From contig JAPDRN010000001.1 in NCBI GenBank assembly GCA_030247855.1, positions 868,001 to 932,000 on the forward strand: a stretch of 64,000 nucleotides of DNA, given 5' to 3'. Position numbers and translations under genes: made by a program. Of the stretch, positions 56,278-64,000 are shown piece by piece (positions within the stretch are counted from its first letter, which is position 1; every line of letters starts with the position of its first letter). This stretch comes from Knufia peltigerae. Taxonomy: Eukaryota > Ascomycota > Eurotiomycetes > Chaetothyriales > Trichomeriaceae. The notes beneath the pieces were generated by a model that saw nothing but the letters and a program-made list of their open reading frames with translations, was not told where the DNA came from and ran no database searches.

Positions 56278-57067
56278 TTGAGGAGATTCCAAAATGAAAG
56301 ACCATTGATCCAGAGAGCATTGTCAGCCATTGTATCACAACTTGCCGATTCTACTGTACCCTGATCGTGGTCATAGATTATGAAATCCTTCTTTTTGGTT
56401 AATTAGTTCATGAGTGTAACCGGGGTTGTAATCCGGAAGCCACAGTACACGGCCCGTGTCTCCTTTCACCACATGATTGCTATTGTGTATATCTTCTTCC
56501 TGGCGGATGTTGCACGGAGAGTCTTCGTTGGGCCCTTGGATCAAAGACTGTACCCTGAGAGTTTCTGGTAGAATAGGAAGAGACGCTGACCGAAACCCCC
56601 GAATTTGTGGGCCCATCTCCATATTTTGCCTTATCAGCGGGAAATTGGGGTGCATGGCCCCTCCTTCTCCATCCCCATACCGTATCAAGGCTAGTGAACA
56701 GATAAGGGACAGTGAAAAGAGCCCTTATCAGCACCTATTGTACCTACAATAGGTATAGATTCAATAATAGCTCCTGGTATCCGTACTCCGTAACTTTTCT
56801 CCCTGATTATTGTATGTATGAGATTTAGGGTCCCTTGGCCTAGATTCGACCTTCATGACAATCCTCAAGTCGCCGATATGCTGTCTTACTAGCCCCAGCC
56901 TATGGCGGACAAACAATTTGGTCCACCAACTTACAGGTCCGCTCTGCCTGTTCTCATACCAACATGTGTAGTTACTGTGTTGTGTGTGCGTGTGTGTATT
57001 ATTATGTACCTATATCAACACCTCTCGGCCCACGTGGTGTGACTGTCCTCTCCTTGTCAACACAGGG
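56278..57067. other. NCS1 permease promoter region
   Basis: No gene. It holds TACCGTATC at 56678-56686 (GATACGGTA on the minus strand), TACTCCGTA at 56784-56792, a GT-repeat at about 56980-57000 and a CACGTG at 57031-57036. Confidence 0.55.
56678..56686 (-). promoter_or_regulatory. GATACGGTA site upstream of the permease
   Basis: The nine-base core of the two divergent-promoter sites, on the opposite strand, about 380 bases upstream of the permease start. Confidence 0.4.
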
Positions 57068-58873
57068 ATGCCCTTGGAATACCTGATCCCCGGCTCAAAC
57101 ATCATGTCCATGTCCGGCTCGGTCACCACTCGCCACGCGACCAGCACCACCGAACACACTCCACAACACGACAAGATGGCCAACTGTGACGTTGAGTCCG
57201 CCATGGCACCAGAGTCCAAGCTCGAGTTGCGCCCGAGCATCGAAGTCCCTGAAGAAGGCACCATCATCGACAACTATGTCGCGCCTCAATCACTCAAGAG
57301 CTTCTTCAAGAGTTTGGCAACTGCTGGAGTCGAGCTGCGTGGGCTCGAGCCGGTCCCGCTCCAGGCGAGGACGCACACCAAGTACTACAACATCTTCACA
57401 CTGTTTGGTGGCAGTTTCATTTCATTGTTGCCGTAAGTTTGAGCAGCTAGCGGTCTTTGTGGGAATGCTAGAAAGTACATACCTCTTTGCTGACACCGCT
57501 TTGTCGTGCAGAATCTCGATCGGGACAACACCAACCTTGGTCTTTGGTCTGTCGTTCAGTCATGCAGCAGCCATGATTGTGGCTATGCAATTCATATTCA
57601 TCATGCCTACGCTTTACATCCTTACCCTCGGTCCGCTACTTGGTATGAGACAGTCTGTCCAGTTTCGTTATGTCTTTGGGTACGTTAAACCAAACCCAAG
57701 CCAGAGAGAGAGAGAGAGAGAGACATCTCCTGCACGACTTGAGTTTGCTGACTCGTGTATTTCATGAACAGGAAATATCCAAATGTGTTCTTCTGTCTGA
57801 TTGTCGTCGTTGAAATCGGCATCTTCGGCATCCTGGCTGCGGTTGGAGGCGCTGAATGTTTGACCGCAGTCAGACAAGGCACCCTTCCGATCGAAGGAGC
57901 CATCAGCATCATCATGGCTACTGCAATCCTTATCAGCTTCTTCGGGTACAGATGTCTCCACATGGTTTGCCAGTACATTTGGATTCCAAACACTATTTGC
58001 ATCTTGGTCCTGGTCGGCTGTGCTGGTAAGGGCCTACACCACCAGGCAGTTCCAGTGTCGACTGGTAGCGCAGGTCCATACCTATCGACCCTGGCAATCT
58101 GTGCGGCCAATATGGCTACCTGGGGCACCATCGTCGGCGACTATTCATGCTATATGCCTCCCACGGCTCCAAGAAAGCGATTGGCGCTGTACTGTTTCCT
58201 AGGCCTCTACGTCCCTTTCACCTTGATGATGTTGTTTGGTGCTGCCATTGGTGGTGCAATCCCTGCCAATGACACCTGGCTGGCGGCATATGGCACAGGC
58301 AGTTTCGGTGGAGTTTGTGCTGAAATACTAATCTCGCGAGTGGGAAACTTTGGCCGCTTTCTCCTGGTTCTGCTGGGGTTCTCCATCGTCACCACCTCAG
58401 CACGAGACATGTACAGTATTTCCATCTTCGTCGTTGGTATCGTTCCGTGGTTGCACAGAGTTCCACGCGTCCTTCTATTGTTCTTGGTTGCTGGGGCCAT
58501 GATTGGGATTGGTATTGCAGCTTCCCGCTCCTTCTTGCCCAGTCTCAGCGCACTGGTCAGCATTGCGGGCTATATCACTGGTCCAACAATCAGTGTCTTT
58601 CTGGTCGAGTGGTTTTTGTTCCGGAAAAGCAATCCCGCCAGTATGGATCCGGCAATCTGGAACAACCGCAAAGCCTTGCCATCTGGAATCTCGGCACTAG
58701 TTGCGTGTACTGTGCCATGGGCGTTGATTGTTCTCTCCATGTCAACAACATGGTACGTGGGACCCATAGCCAAGCAAGCTGGGGATTTGGCATATTTGCT
58801 CGGCGCGGCATCGTCGATCCTGATATATATTCCCTTGCGAGCAATGGAGGTCAAATACCGAGGCCGGTTGTGA
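57068..58873 (+). CDS. NCS1-family permease (purine/cytosine permease-like), cluster gene
   Basis: Three exons: 57068-57432, 57512-57679 and 57772-58873, giving 544 residues. About 12 hydrophobic segments follow a ~100-residue hydrophilic N-terminus. The first membrane part (NIFTLFGGSFISLLPISIGTTP) and the overall pattern match the Fcy-type branch of nucleobase:cation symporter-1. Relatives carry cytosine, purines, hydantoins or vitamins with protons across the plasma membrane. In this cluster uptake of a bicyclic N-heterocycle is a fair guess. ATGs at 57104 and 57176 (MANCDVES) are alternative starts. The second intron contains an AG-repeat (about 57702-57722). Confidence 0.88.
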
Positions 58874-58959
58874 TCCATCATGGCGGCAACGAGGACCGAA
58901 TGAGATGTCTAATTTTGAGATAGTTGAAATGAATGTTGCCTTGAAATCGTCAATACATC

Positions 58960-61119
58960 TCATACGAGCCATTGATCGAACTCTGTGACATCCTCAAGCA
59001 AGCTATTCCAAGGGAGCATGAAAGGGATCGGCGAGAAAGTCCCGTCCATTCCAGTGTCGAATCGCAAGTGATCGCGTTGGTCAGAATGCGTGTCCTGTAA
59101 ATTTGCGCTTGGATCTGTGCACCTACTAGGGTTGACAATATGCTGAAGATCCGGAGGCAATGAAGCAAGCCCTAGTACGTCATCTTCCGTCCCTGAATGA
59201 TTGGCAAGATCCGATGACCGATAGACCTTATCATGTAGACCATGTTCTGAAGACGATAGTGCTGGCGGCTCAGTGTTCTTTAGAAGCACATCGAGGAGGT
59301 AGCGTGTCCATACAACAAATGGCCACCTATCCTGCAACTGATCCAAGACGAGCATTGCCAGTCGAGCTCGGCTCTCTGCTACCAGGCGGATGTTACCAGA
59401 TTCCTTCCGCAGAAAGATGATATGGACGAGTATCGAACAAAAGATTGCCGGAAACGCGACATACGGGAGTCGAGCCACTAAGACCGAAGGGCTCGACAAT
59501 AGATCTTCCAGTAAACGGCAGATGGAACCTGCAGACTTGAAATATGATTGCATTCCTGTAGAAGCTGGGACGTTCATGTCGGACAGCAACATTCGCTCGA
59601 CTACAATTGAGTAGTCAAGATAGATCAGGTTAAGTAAAGCAGGATAGAAGCCTCGCTCGGCGGTCAGGGAACCGACGGTGTCAGTTTTGCTAGTGGATAG
59701 TGTTTTAGAAAAGTCCTTGAGTGCCACCCAAGCCTCACTTTTCATCTCCGGGCTTGAAGCTGCAGAGTATTTTCCGATCAGACATTTGTCGACCAGAATT
59801 GCAAGTTGACAATACTGAATTAGGAAGACGTCGGACTCCTCATTTTTTGTGTTGGTAGACTCCGATGCCTCCATGTCACCAGGAAGAAGAGCCTGAACAT
59901 CGGTGTACTGTGAATGAATATGTGGTGGGCGACCAAAGACAGCGGCATGGTGAATGTCATTGATAAACAGCACCCACCAAATTCTACGCCAGAGCTTCTG
60001 TCGCTTATCGCTAAGAATCTGGTAAGATTTCCTAACCGCCTGAATGAGCGGATGCAGGTTACAAGAGTCAGTGGTACTTACGCTCTGTGCATTCCAAGTG
60101 CCTGCGCCAGGTTGGAGCCCACCCCCAACCAGTACCAGGTGTCCTTCTGCTCCATTGGACCTTGCCACCAGTTCATCAATAAGATGCATGCTTGAATGTT
60201 AGCTATACCATCAGTCTCGTAATTGCTGTCGTGGAGGGCCTTGGCACGATGATAGAATGTCGAGCAAGTAAGATAGCGAGAGTCGTATCCGAGTCTTCTA
60301 GTCAGTTCTTCAGGACAGTGGATAGCTGAGACACAGAACAACGCATTTAGTACTAGCGGTGATATTTGACCCCGTTCGTACGCGGCGGAGAACTCTACTC
60401 TGTCGAAAATTGGAAAGAAGGGGTATACATGTTCGAAGAAGACCTTGATAAGTTCGTCAATGAGCGAGGATTCAGGGAAATTCAAGGCGCCAATGCGTCG
60501 CAAGTGCTCTTCATCCGTTGTCCGAAGAGCTGCAAGCTTGAGCTGAGTTGACGTGGAAAGTCGATCCATAAGACTTTGTTGCAAATGATCGCCCCAGAGT
60601 TTACTACGTCCAAGGTTTTTGAAGGGATCGCCAACCTCGTGAATGAGATACTTCATGTTGCCAGAGTCTCCCATATAGACGACGCGTTCGCCACTCCCTG
60701 AACTGCGGTCGAACACCAGGTCTGGGAGGGATGGACTAGCATAGCGATTCGCTTCTGATCCTTGGCCCGGTGATCGTGTGTGGCTTGATGCATCCGGTGA
60801 AAATGACAAGGCCGGATCCCGAGACTCAGACCCATCAGTTGCGCCCTGTTTCGGCTGCGTTCTAGTTGTTCTCCTTTGATACCTAGATTGTGCGGGATCA
60901 GCACCTAGCTCGTGGGTCAGAGGAAAGGCGGTAGAAGGAATCGTACTTTCCGCGCTTCGACTCGATCAATTCGCATTCAAGGTTGAGAAGCCGACAATTG
61001 GTACATGTTTTCTCTGACAATGGTCGATGGCATCTCACACGCCTCGCATTGCAGGTCTTGCACGCGACTTTGGTGCGAGAACCCTGCTGACCTGCACCGG
61101 CATTTCGATGTGCAGACAT
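58960..61119 (-). CDS. Zn2Cys6 transcription factor with fungal-specific domain, cluster regulator candidate
   Basis: Three exons: 61119-60947, 60882-60082 and 60031-58960, giving 681 residues. The zinc cluster near residues 20-48 has the spacing C-x2-C-x6-C-x8-C-x2-C-x6-C (CKTCNARRVRC, CTNCRLLNLEC). The middle-homology (Fungal_trans) domain spans about 150-420, with EHVYPFFPIFDR, ALFCVSAIHC, WYWLGVGSNLAQALGMHR and LWRRIWWVLF. It resembles cutinase-factor (CTF1-beta) type regulators. Donor and acceptor choices keep frame only with acceptors at 60883 and 60032; nearer AG sites give stops. As the last gene of the 51.8-61.1 kb block and convergent to the permease, it likely controls the block; that is inference. 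Confidence 0.87.
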
Positions 61120-61554
61120 GACTGTGTTTTACTACATGAACCTAGGCAGACAGTTGCTACACTCCAGGCAGGTGGTTTGAGACATGATACAGGAAGAATG
61201 CCCAAGAAGATAGCCCAGGAGGACTGGGAGGAGGGAAGAGGGAACATAATGCCAAGGAAAGCTTATCGAGTCTCAGCCTCGTGAGCCTCGCTTACATATA
61301 TAACTAGATAGACACCCTAGTCACCTTGGCATCTGGGGCCTGCGACCTGCGCTCGCCAACTCCGCTACAGGCGCAAGTCACAGTGAATTGCGCAGGTACG
61401 ACTGGCTTTCCACCCTGCCACGTATATTTCACAGATGAGAGATGAGTGCCATTGAAGAGTAAGTCAACACACTCTCCATCTTCCAATACTCACAGCAGCA
61501 ACATTCTGTCCACATCTAACTCATTAAAATCTGCCGAATTGCTGGACTTACACT
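61120..61554. other. Divergent promoter, regulator and RGG protein
   Basis: 435 bases, no GATACGGTA copy found here, and no gene recognised. The segment 61310-61400 is GC-rich, but I could not fold it into a tRNA. Confidence 0.5.
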
Positions 61555-62061
61555 ATGACTAAATTCAGGAATCGAGGAGGCGGCCGCAGAGGAGGACTAG
61601 ACCCCCGGGGCGCCAATCAGCAGCGCCAATCTGGCGGCTCTCGAGATGGCACTCCTGGCGCTTCACAAGGCAGAAGAGGCGGAAGAGGGGGATCGTCTGT
61701 GAACAGAAGCGCCGGCAGCATGCAGAATGGCTCCGTGTCCCACACCGCCAGCACCCCAACCGACGATCACAACCCGATGAATGGTTACAACTCTGGTGCC
61801 GTCGAGGCGACGTTAAGGCAGGGCTACGACGCGAAGGCGCTCTTATACAAACCGGATGCCAAGGCACCAGCTACCAAACCAGAAAGCCCGTGGGGTGCAA
61901 AACGTAAGTGCAATTGTTGTTGCTTCCTTCATATGTCGATGAGAACTGACGTATATCGTCACGAAGCGGGAGCCATGGCAGGTGGTAAGGACTTCTGGCT
62001 CGAGCTCCGAAAGCAAATCGCGGCTTTGCAACAGTCCGGCGGTACCAGTCGAGGTGGTTGA
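61555..62061 (+). CDS. Small RGG-rich protein, uncharacterised
   Basis: Two exons: 61555-61903 and 61967-62061, giving 147 residues. The N-terminus is Arg/Gly-rich (FRNRGGGRRGG, GRRGGRGG), typical of RNA-associated proteins. After a Ser/Asn-rich middle, the end contains a short amphipathic helix, DFWLELRKQIAALQQ. The second exon uses a GAAG acceptor at 61966, which gives KPGAMAGGKDFW. Function unknown; an RNA-related role is suggested by composition only. Confidence 0.65.
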   Translation: MTKFRNRGGGRRGGLDPRGANQQRQSGGSRDGTPGASQGRRGGRGGSSVNRSAGSMQNGSVSHTASTPTDDHNPMNGYNSGAVEATLRQGYDAKALLYKPDAKAPATKPESPWGAKRKCNCCCFLHMSMRTDVYRHEAGAMAGGKDFWLELRKQIAALQQSGGTSRGG

Positions 62062-62824
62062 AAATAACAACAACATTCAAAGGGGGTGGGCGAGAGCTCC
62101 ATTCTCTCTTCAGCGGCATTTTATGTAAGGCGTTCACCTTGGTTTCCACGAGATACCCACTGGGTTGGCGCGCATTTCAGCATGCAGGAGGTCAAAATTG
62201 TACACCTGAGTACGAGGTGCATCACGACAGTGGTTCGGGAAATATGTTGCGTTTTCATAATTGCTGATTCCAGGATATGCCAAGTCATCAGCATATCACT
62301 CACCACGGCATTGGCGAGGTCTATGCGATTGGGTACCTATGTGCGGCAGACTATCATAGCATTGGCGGGGCTCGAATTGGCGACAGTCGCGTGTTCGATA
62401 TGAGAAATGCTAGTACCTGGATCATTCGTGGTTCTTTCTTTGCTGCTCCTTTTTCATATGATATAATGGCACGAGGGACGGGAAAACAAAGGTCTACCAC
62501 ACAGAAGAGGTCCTGTAATAGTGGATTGCAGTCGAATTCAACGATCGTTGAGGACTGGAACGACATAAAACCAATTGGGTGGCATGCAAATCGTAACATT
62601 GAGCATAGCTGCCTCATCTATTGATTTTTCGAGTCATTGACCTTGCGACTCTCCAGCTACGGCTAATCGCCCACGATGGGGTCTGCGCAGTCTGGACGTA
62701 TGAGAACTACTCTTCTTCTTCTGAACCTCCCCAGTCCTCATGCTCCTTTTAAAACCGCAAAGCCTGTCGACGCATGCTCACGCAGACACATCTTTTACTT
62801 ATCCCATCACTTTGAACGACGCGT
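62062..62824. other. Convergent intergenic region, no gene recognised
   Basis: Between the RGG protein stop and the RPS13 stop. A 115-codon plus frame (62277-62624) and an 87-codon minus frame (62354-62617) overlap each other; neither shows a domain. Confidence 0.5.
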
Positions 62825-63621
62825 TTATGCCACAAGGGTGCTTGCGGTGGCGCTCTCGTACTTCCAGTTGGGTTGCAAGACACCGACGGTCTTGTAGTAT
62901 CTGCTCAGGCGGTGGATTCTGGATTCGATGAGAATGAGACGGAACTTGGAGTCCTTGTCCTTGCGGTTGCGCTCGAGGTGCTTGCGGACAGCGACGGCCT
63001 GATGAACAGAAGTCAGTCACCATGTACAGAGCCTCCGGGTCAACATGTGGAAATTTCGCATACCTTCTTGATCAACATGTAGAGATCTTCTGGAACTTCG
63101 GGGGCAAGACCTATTTGTCACTCTGTCAGTCTCAGGAGACCAAAATTCAGAGGCTCTGGTGTGTGCCAATTTCACCTGGCAGAGAAAAAAAGCATGTCGG
63201 GAATTTTGATTTTGTTTCCGAGCCAAAAATTTGACCATGAAATTGTTCTTCCTCTTCTTCTTTTTCGGATTTTTCTCTTTCAAGGAGGCACGAGTTGAGG
63301 TTTGCGCATACCGTTAGACTTGAGGATTCTTAGGATCTTGTTACCTGTGTCGCGAAACCGTTAGCCCCAGCTGTTCCCATAAAACCCCAAGCACCTGAGG
63401 GGCGATGATGATTCCTTACCGGTGACGACCTTGACTTGGGCAACACCATGGCTGTCTCGGAGGACGACGCCAATCTGCGAAGGAGTGGCACCCTTTCTGG
63501 CGAGTTTGCAGATGTTCTCGACCACGGTCTCGGGGGTGCTCTTGAACCAGGTGGGCACCGATCGTGAGTATGGGATGGCCGAGGCGCTGATACCCTTTCC
63601 TTTGCTGTGAAGACGACCCAT
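62825..63621 (-). CDS. RPS13: 40S ribosomal protein S13 (uS15)
   Basis: Four exons: 63621-63420, 63344-63312, 63110-63064 and 62998-62825, giving 151 residues, the same as yeast Rps13. It runs from MGRLHSKGKGISASAIPY through ATPSQIGVVLRDSHG and LAPEVPEDLYMLIKKA to PNWKYESATASTLVA, the standard eukaryotic S13 ending. It is a small-subunit protein in the platform/intersubunit bridge. Exons of 33 and 47 bases make this the most finely split gene in the window. Confidence 0.97.
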
Positions 63622-63884
63622 GGTTGCTGTTGTCGATTGTCGAGAATCTGTTCGTCGTTGCGATCAATTCTCCGCAGGTGCTTTGAAAAGAAGTTCGAAA
63701 AGGTGTGACTTGTGCCGAATGCCAAGAACGGTGGTCTTGGCAGTCCAACCCCGAAACCCGGGAACTTTTTCAGACTTGCACCCTAAGACTTCTTCAAGAT
63801 TATCTTGTTGTGAAGGACTTCTTCACATGAGCACGAAAATGAATTGTGCCATGATAGATCTTCAGTCTTACATGCGACATTAAC
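63622..63884. other. RPS13 promoter region
   Basis: Promoter and leader of RPS13, possibly shared with a divergent gene starting at 63885. No clear CACGTG element here. Confidence 0.45.
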
Positions 63885-64000
63885 ATGCCTAGCAAGCTTC
63901 ACTTTACAATTCTCGGCAGCTGTCTCCCGCGCAACACTTCTTCAGACCTGATACCGGTATGTATGCTTTGCCTTGTCACGATTCTCTCCCTTTCCTTCTG
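63885..64000 (+). CDS. Possible start of a gene truncated by the window end
   Basis: ATG at 63885 opens a frame (MPSKLHFTIL...) that stays open to the window edge; a GTATGT donor at 63957 would fit a short first exon. Too short to identify. Confidence 0.25.
   Translation, partial: MPSKLHFTILGSCLPRNTSSDLIPVCMLCLVTILSLSF

Noticed and set aside
57702..57722. AG simple repeat near the permease exon
   Set aside because: It lies within an intron and is ordinary microsatellite sequence; not a separate feature.
61310..61400. GC-rich segment resembling a tRNA-like fold
   Set aside because: No consistent acceptor and T-arm pairing could be drawn on either strand.

Overview
The window is nuclear DNA from a filamentous ascomycete (Pezizomycotina). 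About 25 protein genes sit on both strands at roughly one per 2.5 kb. Most are split by one to five short introns (about 50-80 bases) with GTRNGT-type donors, CTRAC/TACTAAC-type branch sites and YAG acceptors. Start codons lie in CAMMATGG-like contexts behind pyrimidine-rich leaders. Several proteins are fungal in architecture: the Vps53 tether, a Nto1-type NuA3 subunit, the EF-hand aspartate/glutamate carrier, a Mug137-type BAR protein and a Zn2Cys6 regulator. The order cannot be fixed from sequence alone; Eurotiomycetes (for example Chaetothyriales) is a guess. I found no tRNA, rRNA, transposon or CRISPR.

From 0 to 51 kb the content is mainly housekeeping and chromatin genes. They are: an Xdj1-like DnaJ; NHX1; a Snf2/Sth1 remodelling ATPase; a BAR protein; RPL2; a WHIM-like chromatin protein; ERV46; a short-chain dehydrogenase; VPS53; a Mex67-like protein without its NTF2-like domain; a diacylglycerol-lipase-like enzyme; the FAN1 nuclease; the mitochondrial aspartate/glutamate carrier; a SANT/Myb protein; a small conserved-motif protein; a Tra2-like RRM/RGG protein; a Nto1 PHD protein; and SNU13. 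Gene-poor stretches at 37.3-38.7, 39.8-41.8 and 42.2-44.5 kb carry only low-complexity sequence and short repeats.

From 51.8 to 61.1 kb lies an accessory block between SNU13 and a small RGG protein plus RPS13. It holds a type-B carboxylesterase, an FAD monooxygenase, an alpha/beta-fold protein strongly resembling the cofactor-free 1H-3-hydroxy-4-oxoquinaldine 2,4-dioxygenase (HOD/AqdC) family, an NCS1 purine/cytosine-type permease and a Zn2Cys6 regulator. The set resembles the bacterial meq/aqd 4-quinolone degradation modules: uptake, C3 hydroxylation, CO-releasing ring cleavage, then hydrolysis of the N-acylanthranilate product. The 491-bp divergent promoter between the monooxygenase and the dioxygenase carries two copies of GATACGGTAGA. 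A GATACGGTA core recurs upstream of the permease, which suggests shared control, possibly by the local regulator. This is the most interesting system in the window; its substrate and regulation are inferred.

Four housekeeping promoters (SNF2-type ATPase, RPL2, MEX67-like, SNU13) carry a [T/G]CACGTGA element.
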